Below the pieces are notes generated by a model. The model was not told the DNA's origin and searched no databases. It saw only the letters and a list, made by a program, of their open reading frames with translations. A stretch of DNA of 64,000 nucleotides. Source: Methylorubrum salsuginis (lineage in GTDB: Bacteria > Pseudomonadota > Alphaproteobacteria > Rhizobiales > Beijerinckiaceae). The stretch lies in the NCBI RefSeq assembly GCF_900114375.1, contig NZ_FOSV01000007.1:124001-188000 (forward strand), in the 5' to 3' direction. The stretch's first letter is position 1. Each line of letters starts with the position of its first letter. The translations under genes were made by a program, and so were the position numbers. Positions 24,049-33,452 of the stretch are shown here, one piece after another.

Positions 24049-26700
24049 CTACTTCACCGCCGCCGTCTCGCGGGCGACGGTGCCGCCGGGCGGGAGGGCC
24101 GCCGCGTCGCCTTCGGGGCGGTTGGCGTCGGGCTGCTTCGGCGGAGGGCCGAGGAAGGCCGGCACCACGAAGAAGGCCGCCAGCAGGGTGAAGAACAGCG
24201 ACAGGGCAAGCAGTTCGCCCATGCTCGCCGTGCCCGGATGGCTCGACAGCATCAGCGAGCCGAAGGCGGTGCCGGTGGTCAGCGCGGAGAAGAAGATCGC
24301 CCGCGTCAGGCTGGAGGCCAGCATGTCGACGACGCCCGCCCGCCACGCGATCACGTAGTAGATGTGGAAGGCGACGCCGACCGCGAGCATCAGCGGCAGG
24401 GCGATGATGTTGGCGAAGTTCAGCGGCATGCCGATGACCTTGAGCGCCATCAGGGTCCACAACGTCGCCAGCACCAACGGCCCGAGCGTCATCGCCACGT
24501 CCCAGGGTTTGCGCAGAGCCACCGAGAGGATGATGAAGATCAGCACGAGCGCGGTGATGCCCGCCTGCACGAAGGCGCCGAGGATCGTGTAGCTCGATTC
24601 CGTCGTGGCGATCGGCGCGCCGGTGGCGTGCGGATCGACCGTCTGCACCTCCTTGGCGAAGCGGCGCAGCACCTCGTCGTTGTTCGAATCGCCCTTGGGA
24701 TGCACCTCGATGCGGGCGCGGCCGTCGGCGGTCACCCACTCGGCCTTGAGCTGCTTGGGCAGGTTGTCCAGCGTGATCTTCTTCGGATCGAGCAGGCCGG
24801 AGAGGCGGCTCATCAGCGTCTTGAGATCGGTGGTGAGCGCCACGCTCGCGGCCTCGCGCTTCTCGGCCGGGGCCGAGGCGAGGGTCTCCAGGGTGGCCGA
24901 GAGCCGATCGGCGGCCTTGTTGCCGGGCTCGGAGCCGCCCGCGATGGTCTTGAGCGCCGCTGCGGTCTCGCGCAGGGCCTTCACGTTGTCGGCGTCGGTC
25001 GGCGGCGGCGGGCGGCGCGACGGGTTGAGCGCGGGCGCGAGCAGCTGCGCCGTCTCCTGGATGGTGGCGAGCTTCTGGTCCTGGTCGCGCGGCACGAAGG
25101 TGTCGATCGAGTGGACCTCCGCCACCGTGTCGAGCTTCAGGAGCCGCTGGCTGAGCGCCGGCACGGCGGCGACGTCGGGCGCCAGCACGTCGATGGTGTT
25201 GGGGCTCGTCGCCGGGTCCTTGATCAGATCGAGATAGGTCGCGATCGACTCCACCTTCGGGCTGCGCAGGTGCATCGGGTTGGAATCGAACGGCAGCTTC
25301 AGCAGCAGCGGGATGCCGGCGACCGTGATGAGGCCGACGAAGATCAGCACCCATTTGCGGTGCTCGATGATCCAGTGGTCGACGCCGGCCATCCACGTGG
25401 TCTCGACCGCCCGCTTCTCGCCGCGCGGGTTGAACACCGCGATCAGCGCCGGCAGCAGGGTCAGCGAGAACAGGTAGGCGACGATCATGCCGACGCCGGC
25501 GATCAGGCCGAGTTCGGACACGCCGCGGAACTTGGTGGGCAGGAAGGCGAAGAAGCCGGCGAGCAGCGACACCGCGGCGAGCGTCAGCGACCAGCCGACG
25601 CCGCGCGAGGCGGCGCGGATCGCGGTGTCGCAATCGCCGGTCTCGTAGCGGTCGGCGCGGTAGCGCACGGCGAACTGGATGCCGAAATCGATGCCGAGCC
25701 CCACGAACAGGGCGGCGAAGGCCACCGAGATCGGGTTCAGCTCACCCACCATCGCGAGGCCCAAAGCCGCGGTGACGACGAGGCCGGCAAAGGTGGTGAT
25801 CAGCACCGCGACCACGAGGGGCGCCGAGTGGAGCGCGAGCGCCAGGAACAGCACAATCGCGGCGGTGGTCAGCGAGTAATTGAGGAAGGCGTCGTCGGCG
25901 AGGGTGGCGAACTCGTCGTCGGCCACCGCCACCGGGCCGGTCAGGCGGATGCGCAGGCCGTGGGCGGAATCGATGTTCTGCTCGGCGGCAATCCGGCGGA
26001 TCAACTGGGTCGCCTCGCGGCCGGGTTCCAGCGCGTTGTAGTCGAGCACCGGCTGGATCATCACGAACTTGCGGGTGTCCGTGACCTGGGTCTTGCCGCC
26101 GGCCAGCAGCGTCTGCCACGACATCCGGGCGCGCTCGCCCGCGAGCACCTTGCGCAGGGTGTCGTCGATCTGCGTCATCGGCTGGGCCAGGTCGTCGATC
26201 TTGGCGTCGCCGCTCTTCACGCCCTTCACGCCGAGCGAGAGCACCCGCATCACGCCGCGTAAGGACGGGTCGGCGGCGAGCGGCCCGAGCAGGCCCTGCT
26301 GCTCGATCAGCCGCTGCGTCGTCTGCTCCAGTTCCTGCTGCGACATCAGCAGAAGGCCGTTTCGGTCGAAGAACGGGCCGCCGTCGGGGCGGTAGACCGT
26401 CTCGATCTCCGAGCGGTGGGTCTTGAGGGCGTCGGCGAAGCGGGCGGCGGCCTCCTCGGCGATCTCGGGCGTCGCCCCGTCGATCACCGCGGCGACGAGA
26501 TTGGTGCGCTGGGGGAACGCCTTCTCGAAGGCGATCTCGTCCTGGCGCCACGGCACGCTCGGATCGATCAGCCGCTCCACATCGGTGTTGATGCGGAACA
26601 GATGGGCGGCCGCCGCCACGCCCGCGACCGTGAGGATCGCCGCCGTGACCAGAACCAACCAGCGGCGCCTGACGGAAAACGCGACGAGACGTTCGATCAC
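24049..26700 (-). CDS. hpnN: HpnN, RND/MMPL-type hopanoid transporter
   Basis: An 883-residue membrane protein in two RND-like halves, each a transmembrane helix, a large periplasmic domain and five further helices. The sequence around GLGIDFGIQFAVRYRADR contains the paired acidic/Gly residues of SSD-like (sterol-sensing-type) exporters. HpnN moves hopanoids from inner to outer membrane. I chose GTG at 26700 (MIERLVAFSVRRRW) with AGGCAGGGT upstream; an ATG at 26763 adds 21 residues with no family character. It is convergent with yfdX and its promoter lies in the 585-bp gap shared with hpnH. Confidence 0.93.
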   Translation of the reverse strand: MIERLVAFSVRRRWLVLVTAAILTVAGVAAAAHLFRINTDVERLIDPSVPWRQDEIAFEKAFPQRTNLVAAVIDGATPEIAEEAAARFADALKTHRSEIETVYRPDGGPFFDRNGLLLMSQQELEQTTQRLIEQQGLLGPLAADPSLRGVMRVLSLGVKGVKSGDAKIDDLAQPMTQIDDTLRKVLAGERARMSWQTLLAGGKTQVTDTRKFVMIQPVLDYNALEPGREATQLIRRIAAEQNIDSAHGLRIRLTGPVAVADDEFATLADDAFLNYSLTTAAIVLFLALALHSAPLVVAVLITTFAGLVVTAALGLAMVGELNPISVAFAALFVGLGIDFGIQFAVRYRADRYETGDCDTAIRAASRGVGWSLTLAAVSLLAGFFAFLPTKFRGVSELGLIAGVGMIVAYLFSLTLLPALIAVFNPRGEKRAVETTWMAGVDHWIIEHRKWVLIFVGLITVAGIPLLLKLPFDSNPMHLRSPKVESIATYLDLIKDPATSPNTIDVLAPDVAAVPALSQRLLKLDTVAEVHSIDTFVPRDQDQKLATIQETAQLLAPALNPSRRPPPPTDADNVKALRETAAALKTIAGGSEPGNKAADRLSATLETLASAPAEKREAASVALTTDLKTLMSRLSGLLDPKKITLDNLPKQLKAEWVTADGRARIEVHPKGDSNNDEVLRRFAKEVQTVDPHATGAPIATTESSYTILGAFVQAGITALVLIFIILSVALRKPWDVAMTLGPLVLATLWTLMALKVIGMPLNFANIIALPLMLAVGVAFHIYYVIAWRAGVVDMLASSLTRAIFFSALTTGTAFGSLMLSSHPGTASMGELLALSLFFTLLAAFFVVPAFLGPPPKQPDANRPEGDAAALPPGGTVARETAAVK

Positions 26701-27285
26701 GTAGAACCCTGCCTGCCCTGACGATCCGGCCTGTCCCGCAACGCATCGGGAGGCGTCCTGCATCCCGGCAGGCGGCCATTGCCGGATCGAATTCGGATCG
26801 TGAGCCCTGGAACGAGCCCTCGGAACGGAAGTGACCGGGCGGACCCGGGCGACACGAATCGGGCCCGATGCGGAGCAACGGGCATCCGTGCCTTTGGGGC
26901 GCTACGTACCGGCCCCGGTCCCGGAATGCAACGGAAGCGCAAAATCGTGACCCGGCTCGCCATCCCGCCCTCCGTGCGGTGCGATACCGCACCGCACCCG
27001 GATCGGGGGATGAAACAAGCCGGTACGCGCCCGATCCTACGGCCAAGCAGTCAAACATCCGCCGCAGAACCGCGAAAACAGCAGGCCATTCTGGCTCCGC
27101 AGCCTTCCGCGCGGTCCTCCTCGCCCTCCGGGCCGAGGATGGGGAAACCGGCTTGCCACAGTCAGGCTTTTTACGCGCCGCAGGGCGCCGAATCCGAACG
27201 GTTCCAGCCTACATCACTGGAATTCCAGTCCTTCTTTCGCTAATCAACCCGGCAAAGTCTGGGGCCAGAACAAAGGAGCCGCACC
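26701..27285. other. 585-bp divergent region between hpnN and hpnH
   Basis: No gene is convincing here. It must contain promoters for both hpnN (minus) and hpnH (plus). A cluster of TTCCAG/CTGGAA half-sites lies at 27202-27228 and a strong SD (AAAGGAG) at 27272-27278 before the hpnH TTG start. Reading frames of 100-150 codons exist but look non-coding. Confidence 0.55.
27202..27228. promoter_or_regulatory. Candidate operator: three TTCCAG/CTGGAA half-sites upstream of hpnH
   Basis: TTCCAG at 27202-27207, CTGGAA at 27217-27222 and TTCCAG at 27223-27228 form an inverted pair (spacing 9) and a perfect 12-bp palindrome CTGGAATTCCAG. It lies 58 bp before the hpnH start, a good place for a repressor or activator site. 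No regulator is known to me for it. Confidence 0.45.
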
Positions 27286-28452
27286 TTGGGAATTCCCATC
27301 CGGTACGTCGCGAAGATCGGCGGCTACATCCTCAAGCAGCACCTCACCGGGCGCAAGCGCTACCCGCTCGTCATGATGATGGAGCCGCTGTTCCGCTGCA
27401 ATCTCGCCTGCGCCGGCTGCGGGAAGATCGACTATCCCGACGAGATCCTGAACAAGCGCCTGCCCGTCGACGAGGCGCTCGAATCCGTGCGCGAGTGCGG
27501 GGCCCCCGTGGTCGTGATCGCGGGCGGTGAGCCGCTTCTCCACAAGGATCTGCCGCAGATCGTCCAGGGCATCATCGCGCAGAAGAAGTTCGCGATCGTC
27601 TGCACCAACGCCCTGCTCCTCGAGAAGAAGATCAAGGACTACAAGCCGTCGCCCTACTTCACGTGGTCGATCCACCTCGACGGCGACAAGGAGATGCACG
27701 ACCAGTCGGTGTGCCAGCGCGGCGTCTACGACAAGGCCGTGGCGGCGATCGCGAAGGCCAAGGAAATGGGCTTCCGCGTCACCATCAACTGCACCTTCTT
27801 CAACAACTCGTCGGCCGACAAGATCGCCGACTTCTTCGACTCGGTGACCCGCATGGGCATCGACGGCATCACCGTCTCGCCCGGCTACGCCTACGAGCGG
27901 GCGCCGGACCAGCAGCACTTCCTCAACCGCAAGGCGACGAAGGAGCTGTTCCGCGGCGTGTTCCGCCACGGCAAGGAGAAGGGCCGCGAGAAGTGGACCT
28001 TCCAGCAGTCCGGGCTGTTCCTCGACTTCCTGGCCGGCAACCAGACCTACCACTGCACGCCCTGGGGCAACCCGACCCGCACGGTGTTCGGCTGGCAGAA
28101 GCCCTGCTACCTGCTGGGCGAGGGCTACGCCGCGACCTTCAAGGAGCTGATGGAAGAGACCGACTGGGACGCCTACGGCACCGGCAACTACGAGAAGTGC
28201 GCCGACTGCATGGTCCATTCGGGCTACGAGGCGTCCTCGGTGGTCGATTCCGTCAGGAAGCCCTGGAAGCCCGTGCTGCACGCGATCCGCGGCATCAAGA
28301 CGGACGGCGAGATGGCGCCGGAAATCTCCCTGGAGAACCAGCGTCCGGCCGAGTTCGTGTTCTCCCGCAACGTCGCCCAGAAGCTGTCCGAGATCAAAGC
28401 CTCAGGCGTCGACACCAAGCGCGAGACCCAGAAGCGCGCGAGCGCGGCTTAA
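27286..28452 (+). CDS. hpnH: HpnH, radical SAM adenosylhopane synthase
   Basis: A 388-residue radical SAM enzyme. The FeS ligands are C38, C42 and C45 in RCNLACAGC. The C-terminal region (CADCMVHSGYEAS, about residues 305-317) matches the SPASM-like part of the family. HpnH links the 5'-deoxyadenosyl radical to diploptene to give adenosylhopane, the first step of C35 hopanoid side-chain building. It starts at TTG with AAAGGAG upstream; the conserved N-terminus MGIPIRYVAKIGGYIL supports this start. hpnG lies convergent and overlaps its last 51 bp. Confidence 0.95.
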   Translation: MGIPIRYVAKIGGYILKQHLTGRKRYPLVMMMEPLFRCNLACAGCGKIDYPDEILNKRLPVDEALESVRECGAPVVVIAGGEPLLHKDLPQIVQGIIAQKKFAIVCTNALLLEKKIKDYKPSPYFTWSIHLDGDKEMHDQSVCQRGVYDKAVAAIAKAKEMGFRVTINCTFFNNSSADKIADFFDSVTRMGIDGITVSPGYAYERAPDQQHFLNRKATKELFRGVFRHGKEKGREKWTFQQSGLFLDFLAGNQTYHCTPWGNPTRTVFGWQKPCYLLGEGYAATFKELMEETDWDAYGTGNYEKCADCMVHSGYEASSVVDSVRKPWKPVLHAIRGIKTDGEMAPEISLENQRPAEFVFSRNVAQKLSEIKASGVDTKRETQKRASAA

Positions 28453-29106
28453 ACCGCGGAACGCCTCGCCCGAATCGCGGGCGAGGCGCACCACTTCGCC
28501 GACCCTCGCCTCGCGCCGCGCGAGCGCGGCGAGAACGGCCAGGATGTCCGGATCGCCGTTGGGCTTGAGGGCGTTGGCCGCAAATGCGGGCAGCGCCCGT
28601 TCCGCCGGGTCGCACACGACGCGGATCGCCGCGAAGGGAAGGCCGTGCGCCGCGGCGTAAGCGGCCGCCACCTGACTCTCCATATCGACCGCCGCCGCCC
28701 CGGTGCGCGCCCTGAGCGCCGCCTTGGCCTCCGGCGTCATCACCGCGGTCTCGACGCCGGCAAGATCGGCCACGATCATTCGGGAGCCGAGGCCGGACAG
28801 ACGGCGGCGAAGACCGGAAACGAGGGTCGCAGAGGCGGGATGCCGCTCCAAGCCGGCTTCGGCCGCGACCCAGACCGCCTCGGCCACGATCACGTCGCCG
28901 GGTGCCAACGCCGGATCGAGCCCGCCCGCGATACCGAAGCTCACCACCGCCCGCACAGTCTCGGCCGGACGCGCCGCGAGGAACGCCCGCAACCGGTCCG
29001 GCCGGCCGCCGGCCTGGACCGGTTCGACGCCGGGACCGGCGGCGATGCGGGCCTCGCGGGCGAGGCCCGCCACCGCAAGGACGGCGGCCACTTCGCGCGC
29101 GGGCAT
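28402..29106 (-). CDS. hpnG: HpnG, hopanoid nucleosidase-like phosphorylase
   Basis: A 234-residue protein of the nucleoside phosphorylase/MTAN fold with VSFGIAGGLDPALAPGDVIVAEAV and the purine/ribose motif AAAVDMESQVAAAYAA. HpnG removes adenine from adenosylhopane to give ribosylhopane for reduction to bacteriohopanetetrol. The minus-strand gene ends 51 bp inside the convergent hpnH 3' end, with an SD-less but plausible start at ATG 29106. The C-terminal 30 residues beyond the fold arise from this overlap. Good match to hopanoid-associated members rather than to general MTAN. Confidence 0.9.
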   Translation of the reverse strand: MPAREVAAVLAVAGLAREARIAAGPGVEPVQAGGRPDRLRAFLAARPAETVRAVVSFGIAGGLDPALAPGDVIVAEAVWVAAEAGLERHPASATLVSGLRRRLSGLGSRMIVADLAGVETAVMTPEAKAALRARTGAAAVDMESQVAAAYAAAHGLPFAAIRVVCDPAERALPAFAANALKPNGDPDILAVLAALARREARVGEVVRLARDSGEAFRGLSRARALLGLALGVDA

Positions 29107-29114
29107 GGCGGGTT

Positions 29115-30281
29115 TTACTGCGTAACCCGGTAGATCGAGGCGGCGGAGCCGACCGGGGATGCCACCGTCGAGATCACGCTGAGCACCTTCGCCACCTCGG
29201 AGAACGGCGCATTCGATACGTAGAGCAGGTCGCGGTTGCGCATCCGGAACGTCTGGGTGAGGAACAGGCTCTGCGGATCGCGCATGTTGACCCGGTACAC
29301 CACCGGAACCTGCGGTGAGCTCAGCAGCGGCGAGTTCGGCCGAAGCCGCCGCACCACACCCGCCGGCTCGTAGCGGAAGATGTAGACGCCCTCCGGATTG
29401 GCCCGGGCGTCGCTGAGGCCCGAGGCGCGGGCGAGCGCCTGCGCCATGGTCAGCCCCTCCGCGCCGAACGGAACCTCGGTGGTGTTGCCGACCGCGCCCA
29501 CCGCCAGGAAGGTCTGCGGATCGCGCACCAGCGTCAGCGTGTCGTTGGCCCGCACGAAGATGTTCTCGCGCGGGTTGGCCACGATCGTGCTCATCGGCAC
29601 CGTGACGGTGCGGCCGCCCCGCGACAGCCGCACGAAGGTCTCGGAGACCGAGGTGCGCACGCCGCCGGCGAGCGCGATCACGTCGAGCAGCCGGTCGCCG
29701 CGGCCGGTCAGCGGCACGCGCATGCCGGCCGCCGACTCACCGGTCACGGTGACGGATTGCGAGACCGGCTTGGTGACGGTGACGAGCACCTGCGGCTGGA
29801 TCGCCTTGCCGGCCAGCTCGCTCTCGATCAGCGTCTGGACGTCCTGGGTCCGCCGGCCCGCGACCTTGATGCGGCCGGCATAGGGCACCGAGATCGCCCC
29901 GTCGGGGCCGACGATCTGCTCGGGGATGAAGGCGGATTTCGAGCCGGCGGAGAAGCGGTCGGCCACGAGCGGGCCGGAGAACAGGCCGCCGGAGCCGGCT
30001 TCCCACACCTGCACGGCCACCGCGTCGCCGACGCCGATCAGCGGCTCGGCCGCCGGGCGGTTGTCGCCGAAGGTGACGAGCAGGCTGTCGAGGGGGCGGG
30101 TGCGCAGCGCCTCGACGATGGCTGGATCGATGTCGACGATCTCGTAGCGGGCAAACAGGCCTTCGGCGGTGGCGATGTCGGCACCGCCGTCGATCGCCCG
30201 CGCGGTCGGCCCCGAGGTCGGAAGCACCGAGCACCCCGACACCGCGAGCGCGGTGAGGAGGAGAGTTGCAGTGACGCGCAT
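29115..30281 (-). CDS. Polysaccharide export lipoprotein (Wza/GumB-like)
   Basis: A 388-residue protein with lipobox AVSGC (MRVTATLLLTALAVSGC), so it should be acylated and sent to the outer membrane. The body has a Poly_export region (AVQVWEAGSG..., ISVPYAGRIKVAG) and SLBB-like repeats (VTVTGESAAG..., FLAVGAVGNTTEV). It forms an outer-membrane polysaccharide exit channel with an inner-membrane PCP partner that is not encoded nearby. The stop is 8 bp upstream of the hpnG start, so it is probably cotranscribed upstream of hpnG, whose functional link is unclear. Confidence 0.9.
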   Translation of the reverse strand: MRVTATLLLTALAVSGCSVLPTSGPTARAIDGGADIATAEGLFARYEIVDIDPAIVEALRTRPLDSLLVTFGDNRPAAEPLIGVGDAVAVQVWEAGSGGLFSGPLVADRFSAGSKSAFIPEQIVGPDGAISVPYAGRIKVAGRRTQDVQTLIESELAGKAIQPQVLVTVTKPVSQSVTVTGESAAGMRVPLTGRGDRLLDVIALAGGVRTSVSETFVRLSRGGRTVTVPMSTIVANPRENIFVRANDTLTLVRDPQTFLAVGAVGNTTEVPFGAEGLTMAQALARASGLSDARANPEGVYIFRYEPAGVVRRLRPNSPLLSSPQVPVVYRVNMRDPQSLFLTQTFRMRNRDLLYVSNAPFSEVAKVLSVISTVASPVGSAASIYRVTQ

Positions 30282-30595
30282 TCAGGTTCGCCTGACGGTT
30301 TGTCTCACCGTGTGCCTAACCCGAAAGCAGCCAAGCTGTCCGTGGCGATGCCGCCACACCGTCCCCCGGACCGCACCCTACGCCCGCCAATCCCCGTTGC
30401 TCACACCTTTCCTCAGAGTCCGATCATCCGCATCGGCCGTCTTCGCCGAAGCGCGCCCGATCGATGTCCCGGGAGCACGACCCGAGCGTGCCCTTCGGGC
30501 GAGGACGGCCATTTGCCGAGCGCGGCACGATTGGGCTAGGCGGAGCGCACAGCCGATCCTCCCGGCCGATCTCAGGGCCGTTCCACAAGGCAGGG
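30282..30595. other. 314-bp intergenic region
   Basis: Lies between the divergent export lipoprotein gene and the membrane hydrolase gene, so it should hold promoters for both. I see no hairpin or repeat strong enough to report, and the frames present are not coding-like. Confidence 0.5.
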
Positions 30596-31918
30596 ATGTC
30601 GAAGCCCTTCAGCCACACACCGCCCGGCGTGTCGGAACCGCGTACCGGCGGCGTCGCGCGGCGGCACGTCTTCTATGTGCCGGGCTACGATCCCGAGGCG
30701 CGCAGCCGCTACCGGCTGCTGTTCGTGCGCGAATTGACCCGCTACGCCAAGGTGTTCGGGCAGGCCAAGCGCGAGATCGGCCGGGCCGAGGCCGGGCCGC
30801 TCCTGAGCCGGGGGGGACCTGAGGAGCCCCTCGTGCAGGCTTGGCGGGTCGCGGCGCATCGGCAGACGATGGGCGCCGAGACCACCTACGAGGTGCTGTT
30901 GTGGGACGACCTAGTCGCCCGCGACTTCGCCCGATCGAAATTCGTCAGTTCCGTCCTGCTGCTCGCGGGCACCGCGCACGCCATCGCGGCCGGCAAGCTC
31001 GTCAGCTTCTATAAGCTCCACTGGAAGTACGGGAACGTCATCCTCTATCCCTTCGTGATGCTGCTGATGCTCGCCGCGGTGGCGGGGGCGGTCGCCATCA
31101 CGGTCGACGCCGCCTTGGGCGAGGGCGGGGCGCTCGGCCTGAGCCTGCCCGCGCTCGTCACGGTGCCGGCAGGCCTCCTCGCGGGGTTGGCGCTGCTCGC
31201 CGCGATGGAGGCTGCGCTCAACCGCATCTTCTTCTGGCAATTGCTGAACGACTGGGTGTTCAACTGGCAGCACGGTCAGGGCTGGCGCGCCGACTACGAG
31301 CGGCGCCTCGACGCCTTCGCCGATCATGCCCTGGCCCGCTTGGCGGCGCTGGCTCGTGAGGAGACCCCGCCCGACGAGATCCTGATCGTCGGCCATTCGT
31401 CCGGCGCGCTCACAGCCGTCGAGATCGCGGCCCGGCTGATCGCCCGCGATCCGCTTCTCGGCAACACGGACGGCCCGAGCCTCGGGCTCGTCACCCTCGG
31501 CTCCGGCCTGCCGCTGGTGGCCTTGCAGCCGCGGGCGCGGCGGCTCCGGGCGGAGATCGCGAGCCTCGTCACCGACCGACAGCTGGTCTGGGTCGATTAC
31601 GGCGCGCCGCAGGACTGGATGAACTTCCCGGGCTTCAACCCCGCCGCCGAACTCGATCTCGGCTTGCGCCCCGACGCGGTGGTGGCCAATCCGATCATCC
31701 GCTCGGCGCGCTTCCGCGAGATCATCTCGCCCGAAACCTACAAGCGGGTGCGGTTCCGACCGTTCCGGATGCACTTCCAGTTCCTGATGTCGAACGATCG
31801 GGCCGGGGAATACGACTTCTTCGACATGACGCTCGGCCCCCGCCGCCTGCTCGACCGCGTCCTCGACGCGGAGCGGGAGGACCGCGCGCGCGACCTCGCG
31901 GCGGCCCCGCATGGCTGA
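30596..31918 (+). CDS. Membrane-anchored alpha/beta-hydrolase-like protein, unknown function
   Basis: A 440-residue protein. After a short N-terminal part with HVFYVPGYDPEARSRYR, two hydrophobic stretches (about residues 150-205) anchor it in the membrane. The soluble domain shows LIVGHSSGALTAVEIA, an alpha/beta-hydrolase nucleophile elbow with Ser in GHSSG. The C-terminal ~150 residues look unlike well-known lipases. ATG at 30596 gives a sensible N-terminus. The stop overlaps gntK by 8 bp, suggesting cotranscription, though a metabolic link is not obvious. Confidence 0.75.
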   Translation: MSKPFSHTPPGVSEPRTGGVARRHVFYVPGYDPEARSRYRLLFVRELTRYAKVFGQAKREIGRAEAGPLLSRGGPEEPLVQAWRVAAHRQTMGAETTYEVLLWDDLVARDFARSKFVSSVLLLAGTAHAIAAGKLVSFYKLHWKYGNVILYPFVMLLMLAAVAGAVAITVDAALGEGGALGLSLPALVTVPAGLLAGLALLAAMEAALNRIFFWQLLNDWVFNWQHGQGWRADYERRLDAFADHALARLAALAREETPPDEILIVGHSSGALTAVEIAARLIARDPLLGNTDGPSLGLVTLGSGLPLVALQPRARRLRAEIASLVTDRQLVWVDYGAPQDWMNFPGFNPAAELDLGLRPDAVVANPIIRSARFREIISPETYKRVRFRPFRMHFQFLMSNDRAGEYDFFDMTLGPRRLLDRVLDAEREDRARDLAAAPHG

Positions 31919-32450
31919 AGGTGGAGCGGGCCCCCTCGTGCTGGTGGTCACGGGCGTGTCGGGCTCCGGCAAGAGCACCGTCGCTTCGCGCCTCGCCGAC
32001 CGCCTCGGCCTGCCCTTCGTCGACGGCGACGACTTTCACGACGCCGGGAGCATCGCCCAGATGCGCGCGGGCCACCCCCTCGACGACGAGGCCCGCGCCC
32101 CGTGGCTCGCGCGCATCCGCGCCTGGATCGACCGGCGGATCGAGACGGGGGAGGGCGGGGTGGTGGCCTGCTCGGCGCTCAAGCGCGGCTACCGCCGGAC
32201 GCTGACCGACGGTCGAGGCGCGGTGCGCATCGTCTTTCTGGAAGGGAGCCGTGACCTGATCGGCCGTCGGATCGCGGCTCGGCGCGGCCATTTCATGCCG
32301 GCCGCCCTGCTCGACAGCCAATTCGCGACCCTGGAACCGCCGGGAGCGGACGAGACGCCGATCATCGTGGGCATCGCGGACGGTCCCGACGCCATCGTGG
32401 CAGCGGTCGTGGACCGGCTCGGGCGCCCCCTCGGGGACCTCGGCGGATAG
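31911..32450 (+). CDS. gntK: Gluconokinase
   Basis: A 179-residue P-loop kinase with Walker A GVSGSGKST (15-23), FVDGDDFHD (sugar-site Asp residues) and VACSALKRGYRRTL, all typical of GntK. It phosphorylates gluconate to 6-phosphogluconate in the cytoplasm using ATP, feeding the Entner-Doudoroff or pentose phosphate pathway. The first 10 residues are an extension overlapping the upstream gene. The HAD gene follows 9 bp later, likely cotranscribed. Confidence 0.92.
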   Translation: MAEGGAGPLVLVVTGVSGSGKSTVASRLADRLGLPFVDGDDFHDAGSIAQMRAGHPLDDEARAPWLARIRAWIDRRIETGEGGVVACSALKRGYRRTLTDGRGAVRIVFLEGSRDLIGRRIAARRGHFMPAALLDSQFATLEPPGADETPIIVGIADGPDAIVAAVVDRLGRPLGDLGG

Positions 32451-32458
32451 GAGCCCGC

Positions 32459-33274
32459 ATGGATACCCCGTCCGGCATCGCCCTCGTCGTCTCGGACGTC
32501 GACGGCACCTTGGTCGCCACCGACAAGAGCCTGTCCCCGGCCACCGTCGCGGCGGTGCGCCGGCTCGATGCGGCGGGTATCGGCTTCACCCTGGCGTCGA
32601 GCCGTCCGCCGGTCGGGCTCGAGGCGCTCGTCGCCGCCCTCGACCTGCGTCTGCCGCTGGGTGCCTTCAACGGCAGCACCGTCTGCGGGCCGGACCTCGC
32701 CATCCTGTCCGAGGTGCTGATCCCGGAAGCCGCGGCGCGGGAGACGGTGGCGCGCTTCGCGGCGGAGGGAATCGATGCGTGGGTCTTCGCCCGCGGCGCG
32801 TGGCACCTGCGCGATCCCTCCGCGCCCTATGCCGATCTGGAGCGCCGCACCCTGCAGGCCGAGCCGACGGTGGTGGCCGATCTCGCGCCGCTTATCGCCG
32901 ACGCCGCCAAGATCGTCGGCGTCAGCCGGGATCACGCCCGCCTCGCGGAGATCGAGGCCGCGCTCGCCGCCGACCTCGGGGACCGCGCCGCCGTGCATCG
33001 CTCGCAGGCCTACTATCTCGACGTGACTCCGCCCGGCACCGACAAGGGTGGCTTCGTGCGCGATCTCGGTCGGCGCCTCGGCATCCCGGCGGAGCGGATC
33101 GCGACGCTCGGCGACGCCGGCAACGACGTGGCGATGTTCCGCGCGAGCGGGCTCTCCATCGCCATGGGCAATGCCGACGCGGCGGTGCGGGCGGCGGCGC
33201 GCCATGTGACCGCCGACAACGATTCGGACGGCTTCGCCCGGGCGATCGAGCGATTCGTTCTGGGCGCGGTGTGA
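32459..33274 (+). CDS. HAD superfamily (Cof-type) phosphatase
   Basis: A 271-residue HAD hydrolase with motif I VSDVDGTLVATDKSLSP (nucleophile Asp), a C2-type cap domain (about 85-190) and motif III/IV around DKGGFVRDLGRRL and ATLGDAGNDVAMF. Cof-type enzymes dephosphorylate sugar phosphates and related small molecules. Following gntK by 9 bp it may act on a sugar phosphate, but this is inference only. Confidence 0.88.
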   Translation: MDTPSGIALVVSDVDGTLVATDKSLSPATVAAVRRLDAAGIGFTLASSRPPVGLEALVAALDLRLPLGAFNGSTVCGPDLAILSEVLIPEAAARETVARFAAEGIDAWVFARGAWHLRDPSAPYADLERRTLQAEPTVVADLAPLIADAAKIVGVSRDHARLAEIEAALAADLGDRAAVHRSQAYYLDVTPPGTDKGGFVRDLGRRLGIPAERIATLGDAGNDVAMFRASGLSIAMGNADAAVRAAARHVTADNDSDGFARAIERFVLGAV

Positions 33275-33452
33275 AACCGCACAGGTTGCAGAAGGGGGCA
33301 CGACCTCGACCTCAGCTGTGCCATTCGTGCGACAGGAGAGGGGAGAGGGGGCCGGTCGGGGCGCTTGGGCGCCGCAAATCCACGTTCCCGCCTCATTTCG
33401 ACCCGACCCCTGGGCGCACAAACTGAGCCGTACAAAAAACCACGGGTCTCCC

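Noticed and set aside
24238..26262. Plus-strand open frame of 674 codons opposite hpnN
   Set aside because: Same reason: hpnN on the minus strand has membrane topology and motifs; this frame is Arg/Gly/His-rich noise.
26779..27243. 154-codon plus-strand frame between hpnN and hpnH
   Set aside because: Lacks coding character and would occupy the divergent promoter region.
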